The translations under genes and the position numbers were made by a program. Below the pieces are notes generated by a model, which was not told the DNA's origin, made no database searches, and worked only from the letters and a program-made list of their open reading frames with translations. From Streptomyces avicenniae (GTDB lineage Bacteria > Actinomycetota > Actinomycetes > Streptomycetales > Streptomycetaceae), in the NCBI RefSeq assembly GCF_000719135.1, contig NZ_JOEK01000012.1, positions 186,001-250,000 of the forward strand: 64,000 nucleotides of DNA, written 5' to 3'. Positions 55,276-64,000 of the stretch are shown here, one piece after another (position 1 is the stretch's first letter; each line of letters begins with the position of its first letter).

Positions 55276-57080
55276 CGGCGAAAGGGCCGGTACGGCAACT
55301 GCTGCCGGGGGCGCGCCGCTTCCTGTGGGGGCGGCGGCGCGCGCTGCGCGTCCTGGCGGGCTGGTCGCTGCTGGAGTCGGCGCAGACGCTGCTCACCGGC
55401 CTCGGTGTGGCGCGGGCGCTGGACGACGGGTTCCTCGCCGGGCGTCCCGGTACCGGCCTGCTGTGGCTCGGGGTGTCGGCGGTGGGCGCGCTGCTCGGCG
55501 GGCTCGCCGCCCGGGGCGTGTTCGGCGCGCTCGGCGGCGTGGTGGAACCGCTGCGGGACGCGCTGGTGCGGCGGGTCGTGGCGCGGGCGCTCGCGACGGC
55601 CGTGGCCGATCCGGCGCGCGCCGACACGTCGGCCGTCTCGCGGCTCACCGCGCAGACCGAGATCGCGCGCGACGGCGCGGCCGGACTCCTCATGACCACA
55701 AGGGCGTTCGTCTTCACGGCGGCCGGAGCCCTCGCCGGGCTCGCGATGCTGGCGCCGGTGCTGCTGCCCGTGGTGCTCGTCCCGCTGCTGGCCGGCCTCG
55801 CGCTGTTCGCGGCGACGCTGCGCCCGATGGCGGCGCGGCAGCGCGCGCTGCTCGACGCGGACGAGGCCCTGGCCGCGCACGCCGGGCTGCTGGACGACGG
55901 CGCGCGGCAGATCGTCGCCTGCGGCGCGGCGGAGGCGGTGGCCGAGCGGACGGCGGATCTGGTCGCGGCGGAGCGGCGCGCCGCGTCCGCGCTGGCCAGG
56001 TGGGCGGCCGTACGGACGCTGGCCGTCGGCGCGGCAGGGCAGCTTCCCGTGCTGGCGCTGCTGGGCTGCGCGCCGCTGCTGCTGGAGCGCGGGGTGAGCC
56101 CGGGCGAGCTGATCGGCGCGCTGACGTACGCGGCGTCGGCGCTGCTGCCCGCCGTGCACGCGCTCCTCGGCGCGCTCGGCGCGGCGGGGACGCGGCTGGT
56201 GGTGGTGCTGGAACGGCTCGCCGCCCCCGCGCCGCCGCCCGTACGGCCGCCCCGCGTGGGACGTCCGGCGGCACCGGCGTCCGCCCCGCGTGCCCCGGCG
56301 GCCGAGCTGCGGTCGGTGACCTTCGCCCACGGCCCGGCGGCCGATCCCGTGGTCAGCGGGCTCGACCTGACGCTCCACCGCGGCGAGCACCTGGCCGTGG
56401 TCGGGCCGAGCGGTATCGGCAAATCGACACTCACCGCCCTGCTCGCCGGGACCCTCGCGCCCGACCGGGGGACGGCACTCCTGGCGGGGCGCGCGGTGGC
56501 CGAACTCGACCGGCGGGAACTGGCCGGTCTACGCGCGCTGTTGCCCCAGGAGGCGTACGTGTTCTCCGGGCCGCTGCGCGACAACCTCACCTACCTCGCG
56601 CCGGACGCGCCGCCCGCCCTCGTGCGGCGGGCGGTCGAGGCGTTCGGCCTCGGCGGGCTGGCGGACGGCCCCGGCGGCCTCGACACGCCGCTCGACCCCG
56701 CGCGGCTGTCGGCGGGCGAACGGCAGGCCGTCGCGCTGGCGCGGGCCTGGCTGTCCCCCGCGCCGCTGCTGCTGCTCGACGAGGCGACGAGCCACCTCGA
56801 CCCCGCCGCGGAACTGCGCGCCGAGGCGGCGCTGTCCCGGCGGCCTGGGACGCTGCTGGTCGTCGCGCACCGCCTCTCCTCCGCCGCGCGGGCCGACCGG
56901 GTGCTGCTCCTGGACGGGCCCCGCCCCGCGCTCGGCACCCACGCGGAGCTGCTGCGGGGGTCGGCGGCCTACCGCGAGCTGGTGGGGGCGTGGGAGGCGG
57001 GGACGGACGGCGGGGACGGCGGGAACCGTGCGGACGGCGGGGAAGGCGCCCGCGTCACATCCAGCCCGCGAGGCGGCTGA
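55272..57080 (+). CDS. ramB: ABC transporter half (RamB-like)
   Basis: The 602-residue second half of the exporter: six-helix membrane domain (about 15-310) and an ATPase domain with Walker A GPSGIGKSTL, Q-loop LLPQEAYVFSG, and intact Walker B LLLLDEATS. The signature reads LSAGERQAVALARAW. Thus RamB gives the hydrolysing Glu, and RamA gives the canonical LSGGE that completes that site. GTG 55272 is coupled to ramA. Its last 26 bases overlap the end of the convergent ramR gene. Confidence 0.92.
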   Translation: MTAKGPVRQLLPGARRFLWGRRRALRVLAGWSLLESAQTLLTGLGVARALDDGFLAGRPGTGLLWLGVSAVGALLGGLAARGVFGALGGVVEPLRDALVRRVVARALATAVADPARADTSAVSRLTAQTEIARDGAAGLLMTTRAFVFTAAGALAGLAMLAPVLLPVVLVPLLAGLALFAATLRPMAARQRALLDADEALAAHAGLLDDGARQIVACGAAEAVAERTADLVAAERRAASALARWAAVRTLAVGAAGQLPVLALLGCAPLLLERGVSPGELIGALTYAASALLPAVHALLGALGAAGTRLVVVLERLAAPAPPPVRPPRVGRPAAPASAPRAPAAELRSVTFAHGPAADPVVSGLDLTLHRGEHLAVVGPSGIGKSTLTALLAGTLAPDRGTALLAGRAVAELDRRELAGLRALLPQEAYVFSGPLRDNLTYLAPDAPPALVRRAVEAFGLGGLADGPGGLDTPLDPARLSAGERQAVALARAWLSPAPLLLLDEATSHLDPAAELRAEAALSRRPGTLLVVAHRLSSAARADRVLLLDGPRPALGTHAELLRGSAAYRELVGAWEAGTDGGDGGNRADGGEGARVTSSPRGG

Positions 57081-57735
57081 TCCGGATGGCGTCCACACGG
57101 TTGCGCGCCCCGACCTTGCGCGTCGCCGCGGCGATGTAGTTGCGGACCGTCCCGTCCGACAGGCACATGCTGCGGGCGATCTCGGCGATCGTGTCGCCCT
57201 CGGCGGCGCGCGTCAGGACGCCCAACTCGCGCGGCGACAGGGGGATCTCGGTGGCGCGCAGCAGGGTGAACGCGAGGGAGTCGTCCACGTACCGGCCGCC
57301 GTGCGCCACCAGGCGTAACGCTTCTCCGAGGCGGCGGGCCGGGCCGTTGCGGTCCACGAAACCGGCGGCCCCGGCGGCGTACGCGGTGCGCAGCGCGCCC
57401 GGCCGGTCGGCGCTGCCGAGGACGACGAGGGTGACGGCCGACTCGGCCGCCCTGGCGGTGTCGGCCGGTGTGTCGGCGGCCTCGGCCGGGCGCAGGCACA
57501 GCGGCACGTAGCCGGGGCCCTGGCGGGTGCCGCCGTTCAGGGCGCGGCGTTCGAGGTAGACCGAGCCGGCCGGGCAGCCGCTGTCGAACAGGAGGACGTC
57601 GCAGTCGCCGTCCGCCCGGCCGTCCGGCGGGATCGCCACGGCGGCCGACGTCGGCTCGAAACCCTGCCGCTCCAGCAACGCGACCAGCGCCGACCGCAGC
57701 AGATCAGCACTGTGCACGACATGAACCCGGACCAT
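57055..57735 (-). CDS. ramR: RamR-like orphan response regulator
   Basis: A 226-residue regulator with an N-terminal receiver-like domain and a C-terminal LuxR-type helix-turn-helix (SPRELGVLTRAAEGDTIAEI, then GTVRNYIAAATRKVG). The receiver keeps an Asp at position 51 (LLFDSG), but the metal-binding acidic pair is replaced (VVHSAD) and the switch Lys is missing (GFVDRN). It therefore probably works without classical phosphorylation. RamR activates the ramCSAB operon in S. coelicolor. ATG 57735 with GGGAAGG upstream. Convergent with ramB, and their ends overlap. Confidence 0.9.
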   Translation of the reverse strand: MVRVHVVHSADLLRSALVALLERQGFEPTSAAVAIPPDGRADGDCDVLLFDSGCPAGSVYLERRALNGGTRQGPGYVPLCLRPAEAADTPADTARAAESAVTLVVLGSADRPGALRTAYAAGAAGFVDRNGPARRLGEALRLVAHGGRYVDDSLAFTLLRATEIPLSPRELGVLTRAAEGDTIAEIARSMCLSDGTVRNYIAAATRKVGARNRVDAIRISRLAGWM

Positions 57736-57862
57736 TCCCGCACCTTCCCGCCGCCGCCCCGGCGCCGGGACGGCGCCGTCTCGCTGGGCCGCTGACGCGT
57801 TCGCCCGCGGACCAGGGGGACCGGTACCCACCTCCCGTCGTCACAGAACGCCAAGTTCCGGT

Positions 57863-57889
57863 CATCTGCCTGTAACAAAGATGCAGATG
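57863..57889 (-). promoter_or_regulatory. inverted repeat in the ramR promoter region
   Basis: CATCTGC (57863-57869) and GCAGATG (57883-57889) are perfect arms separated by 13 AT-richer bases that include TGTAACAAAG. The site is about 130-155 bases upstream of the ramR start codon. A candidate operator for developmental regulators or autoregulation. Confidence 0.5.
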
Positions 57890-57942
57890 GGACGGTAAAA
57901 CGTCACCAGACCCCCTGTATCCGACCGTGGGCGGACACGGCC

Positions 57943-57977
57943 GTGCCCCGCCCCGGGGGAAGTCCGGGGCGGGGCAC
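57943..57977 (-). terminator. strong hairpin terminator of the GH95 gene
   Basis: GTGCCCCGCCCCGG (57943-57956) and CCGGGGCGGGGCAC (57964-57977) form a perfect 14-bp stem with a seven-base loop, 19 bases past the GH95 stop codon. It also isolates the ramR promoter from GH95 transcription. Confidence 0.85.
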
Positions 57978-57996
57978 ATGGGGGGGTGGCGGTCCG

Positions 57997-60900
57997 TCAG
58001 CCGAAGACGCGGGTCTGCCAGTTGCGGACCTCGGTGGCGTTCAGCTCACCGGCGATGATCGCCGCCCGGTCGAGGGCGCCGGTCAGCCGCTGGCCGCCGT
58101 CCTGGTCGGCGCCGAAGCGCAGCTGGCGGTTGGCGCAGCCGTTGATGCCGCCGTCGGGCACCTGGGCGACGGCCGCCTCGTTGCCGTCCACGTAGACCAC
58201 GATCCGGCCGCCGTCGCTCATGGTGATCACGACATTGACGAACCGGCCGGTCGGCAGGACCGCCGAGGTCGTGACGCCGGTCCCGGCGCCGATGAACCTG
58301 ACCTGGTTCGACGGGGTCAGGTCGATGAGCACGCCGTCGCTGCCGTCGTTGCCGCCCGGCTGCCAGTCGAACAGGCGGCGGTAGCTGCCGCTGCCGTCCA
58401 CCCTGACCTCGGCGGCGAACGTCGCGACCCGCAGGAAGCCGAGGGTCGTCGGCGCGGTCCGCAGGAACGTCTGGCCGTCGAGCCGCAGGGCCGTCCCGGT
58501 CGGTCCTGTGCCCTCGTAGGTCGCGTTGCCCTGGATCGTGGCGTTGCGGCCCTGACCGCCGAAGTCCGTGACCGTGCCGCCGGAGCGGGCGTCCCAGGCC
58601 ACGAGCGTCAGGCCCGCCTGCGGCACCGGGCACGGCGGCGGGACGTCCACCGTCACGAGGGCGATCGCCTCCGTGCGCCAGCCGCTGCCTTCGAGCACGG
58701 CGCGCAGCCGGTTCTCCGGCCGCTCGCCCGACCTCGGCGTCACCTGGAACGTGAACGTGCGGTTGGTGCCGCTGCCGAGCTGCGGCACCTGGTGCGACGC
58801 GGGGCTGGCGGTCCAGCCCTCGGGCAGGGCCAGGCTCAGCCGGGACCCGGGCACGGTCGCCCCGACCGCCTCGACCCTGACGTCGGCGCGGAACGCCGTG
58901 CCGTGGTCGCCCTGTTCCGGCGCGGTCAGCACCGTGCGCACCTGCGAGGTGGCCGCGTACGTCCGCCCGCCGGTGGCGCGGAAGGTGATCGTGTCGCCGT
59001 TGCGCGTCGGGGTGATGCGCTGGTTGCTCTGCTGGTCGCGCAGCTCGAAGAGACTGTTGAACAGGTTGCTGCGCACCGTCAGGTCGCCGGTGGCGCCGGG
59101 GCGCAGGGTCGCGGTGGTGGGCGTGCCGCCCTGCCAGACGATGTCCACGGTGACGTTGCCCCGGGCGCGCAGGCCGCGCACCGTGCCCGTCGCCCAGAAG
59201 GCGGGGAGGGCGGGCAGCAGGTCGATCGCCCCTGCGTGGCTCTGGAGCAGCATCTCGGCGACGCCCGCGGTGGCGCCGAAGTTGCCGTCGATCTGGAACG
59301 GCGGGTGCGTGTCCCACAGGTTGTTCAGGGTGCTGAAGCGCAGGAGTTCGGACAGCATGACGTGCGAGTGGTCGCCGTCGAGCAGCCGCGCCCAGAAGTT
59401 GATCTTCCACGCCTTGCTCCAGCCGGTGCCGCCGTCGCCGCGCGCGGTGAGGGAGACGCGGGCGGCCTGCGCGTACTGCGGGTGCTCGCGCGGCGTCACC
59501 TGGCGGCCGGGGTGGACGGCGTACAGGTGGGACACGTGCCGGTGGGTGTTGTTCTCCTCGTCCCAGTCCTCCTTCCACTCCTGCAACTGGCCCCACGAGC
59601 CGATGCGCAGCCCCGGGTCGAGCCGCTGGAGCGTCCCGTCCAGCTCGGGCACGAAAGAGCTGGTGTCGCCGGTCTCCCGGGCAGCCGCACGGGTGTTGGT
59701 GAGCAGTTCGTGGACGATCTGCTGGGAGATCGAGGCACCGGCGGAGAAGGAGCCCTGCTCGGGCGAGAAGCTGGGCGAGACGACGAGCCTGTTGTCGCGC
59801 GGGTCGGTGACCAGCTCGTCTATCCAGAACTGCGAGAGCGCCTTCATCAGCGGGTAGGCACGCTCCCGCAGGAACGTGGCGTCGCGCGTGAACAGGTAGT
59901 GGTCGTAGAAGTGCTGGGCGAGCCAGGCGCCCGCCTCCGGCATCCAGAACGACGCGGCGTACTCGTGGAGGCCGGTGAAACCGAACGGGTTGGTCTCGTT
60001 GTTGACGACCCAGCCGCGGTTGTCGTAGATCTCCCTGGCCGTCACCTGGCCGGGCGGGACCATCGACTCGACGTACTCGAACAGCGGCGCCGTCAGGTCG
60101 GAGAGGTTGGTCGTCTCGGCCAGCCAGTAGTTCATCTGGAGGTTGATGTTGACGTGGTAGTCCGCGCTCCACGGCGGGCTGGTGGAGTTGTTCCACACGC
60201 CTTGGAGGTTCGCGGGCAGCGTGCCGGGGCGGGACGAGGCGATCAACAGGTAGCGGCCGTACTGGAAGTAGAGCACCTCCAGCGCCTTGCGCTGGGCCGC
60301 GGTGGCGGTGCGCGCCTGGTAGGCGGCGAGCAGCGTGTCCGTGGGCATGGCCGGGTCCGCCTCGCCGACGGTCAGCGCCACCCGGTTGAACAGGCCCTGG
60401 AAGTCCGCGATGTGGGCGGAGCGCAGGGCGGAGAAGCCCTTGCGCACGGCAGCGTCCACGCGCTGGGTGGCGGGGCCGTGCGGATCGACGCCGTTGCGGT
60501 AGGTCGGGTAGCGGACGGAGTAGTCCGTGGCGGCGGCGAGGATGATCGTCACGTTGTCGGCGCCGGAGACGGTGACCGAGCCGTCGCCGTTGTCCGTGCG
60601 GCTGCCGCCCTGGTTGACGACCTGGATCTGCGACTCGAAGCGCATCCCGTTGTCGTTCAGGCGCCCGGCGAAGGTGATCCGGCCGCCGCGCGCCGAGACG
60701 TTCCGCGACCGGTTGGTGGGCGCGGTGACGGAGACGGTCAGGCTGACCCGTCCCCCCTGGCTCGCGCCGAACCGGGCGACGAGGACGTTGTCGGGCGCCG
60801 AGGTGAAGTACTCGCGCGTGTACGTCACGCCGCCCGAGGTGTAGGTGACACCGGCGACGGCCTCCCCGATGTCGAGGTGGCGGCGGTAGTTCGTGACGCC

Positions 60901-61386
60901 GGTGGGCGCCTGGGCCAACGTCACCCACAGGTCGCCGAACGTCTGGTAGGCGCCGAAGCCCGTCTTGCGCTGGCCGAGCCGCTGGGCCACCCAGTTGGGA
61001 TCGACGCGCTGCTCGTTCCTGATGCGCTGCTGGACCTCCTGGATCGCGCCGGGGCGGGGCGACGTCCAGTTGCCGAAGTCGTAGCCGGGCGAGCCGGGGC
61101 CGCCGGTCCACAGCGTCTTCTCGTTGAACTGGAGCTGTTCACGGGCGAGGGTGCCGAACACCGAGGCGCCCAGGGCGCCGTTGCCGAGCGGCAGTGACTG
61201 GGACTCCCAGTCGCCGGCCGGCTCGTCGTACCAGAGCTGGAGGCCGGTGGCCAGGGGGCGCGGTCGCCTGCGCTCCGTCTCGGCACCGGCGGCCTGGCCG
61301 GCTGCCAGGGGTTGCAGTCCGATCGCCGCGGCGGCGGTGGTCGCGCCCGCGACGAAAACGCGTCTGGGGAAGCCTCGTTCGGTCAT
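57997..61386 (-). CDS. secreted GH95 alpha-fucosidase with LamG domain
   Basis: A 1129-residue exported glycosidase. The Tat-type signal has [15 protein letters not shown] (8-22). The GH95 part (about 45-780) contains [23 protein letters not shown] in separate blocks, the catalytic-region [31 protein letters not shown] and [14 protein letters not shown]95 enzymes hydrolyse alpha-1,2-L-fucose or L-galactose linkages with inversion. An NEW3-like domain (about 820-910) and a C-terminal concanavalin/LamG domain (about 940-1125) follow, probably for glycan binding. It acts outside the cell. Sugar specificity is inferred. Confidence 0.93.
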   Translation of the reverse strand: MTERGFPRRVFVAGATTAAAAIGLQPLAAGQAAGAETERRRPRPLATGLQLWYDEPAGDWESQSLPLGNGALGASVFGTLAREQLQFNEKTLWTGGPGSPGYDFGNWTSPRPGAIQEVQQRIRNEQRVDPNWVAQRLGQRKTGFGAYQTFGDLWVTLAQAPTGVTNYRRHLDIGEAVAGVTYTSGGVTYTREYFTSAPDNVLVARFGASQGGRVSLTVSVTAPTNRSRNVSARGGRITFAGRLNDNGMRFESQIQVVNQGGSRTDNGDGSVTVSGADNVTIILAAATDYSVRYPTYRNGVDPHGPATQRVDAAVRKGFSALRSAHIADFQGLFNRVALTVGEADPAMPTDTLLAAYQARTATAAQRKALEVLYFQYGRYLLIASSRPGTLPANLQGVWNNSTSPPWSADYHVNINLQMNYWLAETTNLSDLTAPLFEYVESMVPPGQVTAREIYDNRGWVVNNETNPFGFTGLHEYAASFWMPEAGAWLAQHFYDHYLFTRDATFLRERAYPLMKALSQFWIDELVTDPRDNRLVVSPSFSPEQGSFSAGASISQQIVHELLTNTRAAARETGDTSSFVPELDGTLQRLDPGLRIGSWGQLQEWKEDWDEENNTHRHVSHLYAVHPGRQVTPREHPQYAQAARVSLTARGDGGTGWSKAWKINFWARLLDGDHSHVMLSELLRFSTLNNLWDTHPPFQIDGNFGATAGVAEMLLQSHAGAIDLLPALPAFWATGTVRGLRARGNVTVDIVWQGGTPTTATLRPGATGDLTVRSNLFNSLFELRDQQSNQRITPTRNGDTITFRATGGRTYAATSQVRTVLTAPEQGDHGTAFRADVRVEAVGATVPGSRLSLALPEGWTASPASHQVPQLGSGTNRTFTFQVTPRSGERPENRLRAVLEGSGWRTEAIALVTVDVPPPCPVPQAGLTLVAWDARSGGTVTDFGGQGRNATIQGNATYEGTGPTGTALRLDGQTFLRTAPTTLGFLRVATFAAEVRVDGSGSYRRLFDWQPGGNDGSDGVLIDLTPSNQVRFIGAGTGVTTSAVLPTGRFVNVVITMSDGGRIVVYVDGNEAAVAQVPDGGINGCANRQLRFGADQDGGQRLTGALDRAAIIAGELNATEVRNWQTRVFG

Positions 61387-61468
61387 CGGAACCTCGTCCT
61401 TGAGTGGCGGCAGGGTGCGGGGTACGGGGTGACGTTGATCACAGCGGAGGCTATAGATCCGATGTATG

Positions 61469-61492
61469 GACCGTCAAGATACTGTAACGGTC
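61469..61492 (-). promoter_or_regulatory. inverted repeat upstream of the GH95 gene
   Basis: GACCGT (61469-61474) and ACGGTC (61487-61492) are perfect inverted repeats with a 12-base AT-rich spacer, 83-106 bases before the GH95 start codon, in an unusually AT-rich patch. It may bind a LacI/GntR-type sugar regulator, though none is encoded beside it. Confidence 0.45.
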
Positions 61493-61689
61493 ATATTTCT
61501 CGCGGCATGTCTGCCATACACCCGATCAATTGGCGACTACCGGAACCGGTTTCGACCTGCCGCACGGGCGCGCGTGGCCGTGACCCGCGAAGACGCCTGC
61601 GCGGAGGCCGAGTTGCGGCCCGCGCCGACGCACGAACGCCCCCGCTCCCCGGCCGGTGACCGGTCGGCGAACGGGGGCGGCTCGGGCGC

Positions 61690-62270
61690 CGTGCGGGTGC
61701 CCGGGGTGGCCGCAGTGGCGGGGCGGGGGGACCCGTACCGTCACCTCCGTGCCGCAGGGCAGCGGACCGTCGGCGCAGCGCGTGCCGAGGACGTCGGACG
61801 TGACGGCGTTGCGCAGCACCCGGTCACCGCGGTCCGGGTCGGCCGTCGTCCCGCACTCGTCGGCGCGGACGCCGACGACTCGTTCGAGACCACGGGCTCA
61901 CCGGCGGGGTACGCCCCCTCGGCCGTCACGGTGTCGCCGACCGCGTACGGCTCGGGCGTGCCGCCGGTGGCGCCGTCCACCAGGAAGAAGCCGATGCCGT
62001 CCGCCCCGAGGCCCTGCGGGTTGGTGCCGTACTGGTACTGGTCGAACGTGACCTGGAGGCCGCCGTTGCCCGGCAGCGGGCGGTTGCACAGCAGGCCGCC
62101 CGTCCGGTCGTGCCGCTGTCGGTGAGCTGGAGGTATCCGGGCGTCCCGCCGGGGGTCGGCACGGGTTCCGTGGTCTGGTCGGCGGCGTCGCACGGCCCGA
62201 GCGTGGAGGCGCCCGGCGGCTCGGCGGCGGCGCTCGTCAGCGACCTCGGTTCCCCGGAACATCGCGCTGA
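61690..62270 (-). pseudogene. degraded L-type-lectin/DUF11 surface protein gene
   Basis: Fragments of a secreted protein are readable on the minus strand in three frames. The first (about 62110-62250) is GPCDAADQTTEPVPTPGG, then GYLQLTDSG. The next frame (about 61905-62108) reads RTGGLLCNRPLPGNGGLQVT, then FDQYQYGTN and ADGIGFFLVDG, a legume-lectin-like sandwich. A last frame (about 61700-61840) gives DRVLRNAVTSDVLGTRCADG, as in DUF11 repeats of surface proteins. A one-base loss near 62108 explains the first shift; the lectin domain is also cut short. No functional product is expected. Confidence 0.7.
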
Positions 62271-62340
62271 GCAGCGGCGAACCGGCGAGGGGCACGGGCG
62301 CGGTGTGCTGACACGCGCGGACGCAGACCTTTCGGCGGTG

Positions 62341-63333
62341 TCACCCTCGACTCCCGGTCTCAGGGCCCGGCCGCGCGGCGGCGGCGTACCGGCGCGCCAG
62401 ACGCGCGAACGCGTCCCGCAGCGCGGGCGGGCCGACGACCTCGATGTCGGCGTCGAACCTGCCGAGGGTCGCCGCCAGTCCGGCCCACGACCACGAGCCG
62501 AGGATCAACCGGCAGCGCTCCGGGCCGAGTTCCTCCACGATGCCGTCGCCGCTGTAGCGGGACACGGTGTCGGCCGGCAGGTCGAGGATCACCTCGCCAC
62601 GGCACGGCAGGCCGTCCGTGCCGTCGAAGCCCTGGAACCTGGCGGCGACGAACGCCGCCACGTCGCCGCCCGGCAGCGCGCGCGGCGTGAAGCGGGGGCC
62701 CGTCGGGGTACGGGGGGTGATGCGGTCGGCGCGGAACGTGCGCCAGTCGTCGCGGTCCAGGTCCCAGGCGACGAGGTACCAGCGCCCGCCCCAGGTCACG
62801 AGGTGATGCGGCTCGGCGCGCCTGGCGGGCAGCTCGGCCGACGGCGGGGACGCGTAGGTGAAGCGCAGCACCTCGCGGGCCTGGACGGCGGCGCTGAGCG
62901 TCATCAGCACGCCGCCGTCCACCCGGGTGTCCCGCCGGGGCGCGGGCCGTTCGACCGCCGTGATCTGGAGGGCGTCGATCCGGCGGCGCAGGCGGGCGGG
63001 CATGACCTGCCGGACGGTGGTCAGCGCGCGGGCCGCCGCCTCCTCGATGCCCGCGCCTGTGGTGGCGGCGGTCCTGAGCGCGACGGCGAGGGCGACGGCC
63101 TGCTCGTCGTCGAACAGCAGCGGCGGCAGATCGCTCCCGGCGCCGAGGCGGTAGCCGCCGTCAGGTCCCTTCGCGGCGTCGATGGGGTAGCCCAGCTCGC
63201 GGAGCCGGTCGATGTCCCGGCGCACCGTGCGGGGACTGACGTCCAGCCGCTCCGCCAGGAGCGCGCCCGGCCAGTCCCTGCGTGCCTGGAGCAGGGAGAG
63301 CAGGGCCAGCAGGCGCGACGAGGTCTTCTGCAT
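62341..63333 (-). CDS. YafY-type HTH/WYL-domain regulator
   Basis: A 330-residue transcription factor: an N-terminal winged helix of DeoR/HTH_11 type (RLLALLSLLQARRDWPGALL... VSPRTVRRDIDRLRELGYPI) and a C-terminal WYL ligand-sensing domain with WYLVAWDLDRDDWRTFRADRI in two blocks. ATG 63333 fits the family N-terminus MQKTSSRLL; the frame upstream is not supported. It is divergent from a VOC-family gene 91 bases away, the usual target of such regulators. Confidence 0.92.
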   Translation of the reverse strand: MQKTSSRLLALLSLLQARRDWPGALLAERLDVSPRTVRRDIDRLRELGYPIDAAKGPDGGYRLGAGSDLPPLLFDDEQAVALAVALRTAATTGAGIEEAAARALTTVRQVMPARLRRRIDALQITAVERPAPRRDTRVDGGVLMTLSAAVQAREVLRFTYASPPSAELPARRAEPHHLVTWGGRWYLVAWDLDRDDWRTFRADRITPRTPTGPRFTPRALPGGDVAAFVAARFQGFDGTDGLPCRGEVILDLPADTVSRYSGDGIVEELGPERCRLILGSWSWAGLAATLGRFDADIEVVGPPALRDAFARLARRYAAAARPGPETGSRG

Positions 63334-63424
63334 GCTTCCATCATGCGGCGAGAAGCGGCCACAACCTGACCTCTTCTGCTGACACGGTGGGCGTGAGCCA
63401 CCGAGAAAGAGCGAGGAACCGATC

Positions 63425-63847
63425 ATGACTGTGTCCGCCACACCCCATCTGAACTTCCGCGGCGACGCCCGCGAAGCGCTCACCTTCTACCGCACCGCCT
63501 TCGGCGGTGACCTCGTCCTCGTCACGTACGCGGACGCGGGGGCCGTCCAGGACCCCGCCGAGGCCGACCACGTGATGTGGGGGCAGGTGACCGCGCGCGA
63601 CGGCTTCCGCGTGATGGCGTACGACGTGCCGGGACAGCTGGCGTGGGCCCCGGGCGAGAACGCGTTCTTCGTCTCGCTGCGCGGCGAGGGGGCCGAGGAG
63701 GTCACGGCGCTGTGGGAGCGGCTGACCGAGGGGGCGACCGTCCGGCGCCCGCTGGGGCCCGCGCCGTGGGCGCCGCTGTACGGAATGCTGGAGGACAAGT
63801 TCGGCGTGACGTGGGTCCTGGACGTCGCGTACGGGGCGGCGGGGTGA
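63425..63847 (+). CDS. VOC/PhnB-like protein
   Basis: A 140-residue two-module vicinal-oxygen-chelate protein: PHLNFRGDAREALTFYRTAFGG is the first module's start, and the end KFGVTWVLDV is typical of PhnB/YdcN-like members. Metal ligands of true glyoxalases are not evident, so catalysis is uncertain. It lies divergent from the WYL regulator and overlaps the next gene by GTGA. Confidence 0.9.
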   Translation: MTVSATPHLNFRGDAREALTFYRTAFGGDLVLVTYADAGAVQDPAEADHVMWGQVTARDGFRVMAYDVPGQLAWAPGENAFFVSLRGEGAEEVTALWERLTEGATVRRPLGPAPWAPLYGMLEDKFGVTWVLDVAYGAAG

Positions 63848-64000
63848 CGACCGTCCTCTCCACGCGGGCGCTCGGCCGTGCCACGCTGGCGCGGCAGCTG
63901 CTGCTCGACCGGTCCGAGATGCCTGTCCTGGCGGCGGTCGGGCATCTCGGCGGCATGCAGGCGCAGGAGCCCCAGGAGCCCTTCACCGGGCTCTGGACCC
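63844..64000 (+). CDS. winged-helix DNA-binding-domain protein, truncated by window end
   Basis: Only the first 52 codons are present, from GTG 63844. The text LSTRALGRATLARQLLLDR and VGHLGGMQAQEPQEPF (separate blocks) matches the start of HTH_42-type winged-helix proteins, which are common near WYL/VOC genes and include DNA-glycosylase-like members. The gene is coupled to the VOC gene by GTGA. The rest lies outside the window. Confidence 0.75.
   Translation, partial: MTTVLSTRALGRATLARQLLLDRSEMPVLAAVGHLGGMQAQEPQEPFTGLWT

Noticed and set aside
57943..61197. A 1084-codon plus-strand frame opposite the GH95 gene
   Set aside because: Its composition is Val/Gly/Arg-rich without motifs, and it mirrors the real glycosidase gene on the minus strand.
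1..64000. Search for CRISPR arrays, tRNA/rRNA genes, insertion sequences, attachment sites
   Set aside because: No regularly spaced repeats, tRNA cloverleaf, rRNA sequence, transposase motif or flanking direct repeat pair was recognised by eye.

Overview
The window is high-GC actinobacterial DNA, almost certainly from Streptomyces or a close relative. The evidence is the dense GTG/ATG genes with ATGA or GTGA overlaps, a SapB-type (ram/amf) class III lanthipeptide cluster, an actinobacterial type VII (ESX) secretion locus, XRE-DUF5753/DUF397 regulator sets, F420-type oxidoreductases and Zur-controlled zinc-free ribosomal protein paralogues. I see no rRNA, tRNA, CRISPR array or insertion sequence.

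Layout. 1-6 kb: a small unknown gene, a membrane protein/histidine kinase/LuxR-type response regulator operon on the minus strand, a divergent short-chain dehydrogenase, a homocysteine S-methyltransferase and an F420-type luciferase-like oxidoreductase. 6-22.3 kb: a complete ESX locus on the minus strand, reading from five small or Gly-rich secreted-type proteins through an 818-residue partner protein to EccC, EccD, MycP, EccB, EccE and a final unknown protein. A SARP-NB-ARC-TPR regulator (22.4-25.0 kb) lies just upstream of it. 25.4-29.6 kb: a secreted pullulanase-like enzyme with a starch-binding domain, WrbA, and a TetR regulator with its flavin/F420-binding partner. 29.6-32.1 kb: a Zur-type regulon with a central Zur box, made of S14, L28, L33, a COG0523 zinc-chaperone-like protein, S18 and L32.

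32.2-37.9 kb: an RHS polymorphic-toxin locus whose N-terminal secretion half carries two frame-breaking deletions, while the RHS core, toxin tip and candidate immunity genes are intact. 37.9-42.4 kb: a DUF234 ATPase, a repeat protein, and an ECF41-type sigma factor with its carboxymuconolactone-decarboxylase-like target gene. 42.4-46.6 kb: a small regulatory operon (DUF6879, XRE-DUF5753) leading into a graspetide RiPP cluster of precursor, ATP-grasp ligase and PIMT-like methyltransferase. Two near-identical 19-bp motifs precede the two parts. 46.8-49.9 kb: an RHH/Doc toxin-antitoxin pair, three tandem DUF397 genes (one frameshifted) with their XRE regulator, and two small unknown genes. 50.0-57.7 kb: an MmpS-like secreted protein and the ramC-ramS-ramA-ramB cluster with convergent ramR, for a SapB-like surfactant lanthipeptide. 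57.9-64 kb: a secreted GH95 fucosidase, a wrecked lectin/DUF11 surface-protein gene, a WYL regulator, a VOC protein and the start of a winged-helix protein.

How it fits together. Most of the window is accessory, surface-oriented and developmental: secretion (ESX), surface peptide (SapB-like), RiPP, toxin and glycan-degrading functions, each beside its own regulator. The parts most worth study are the ESX substrate set with paired paralogues, the graspetide cluster with its repeated motif, and the deletion-bearing RHS effector.
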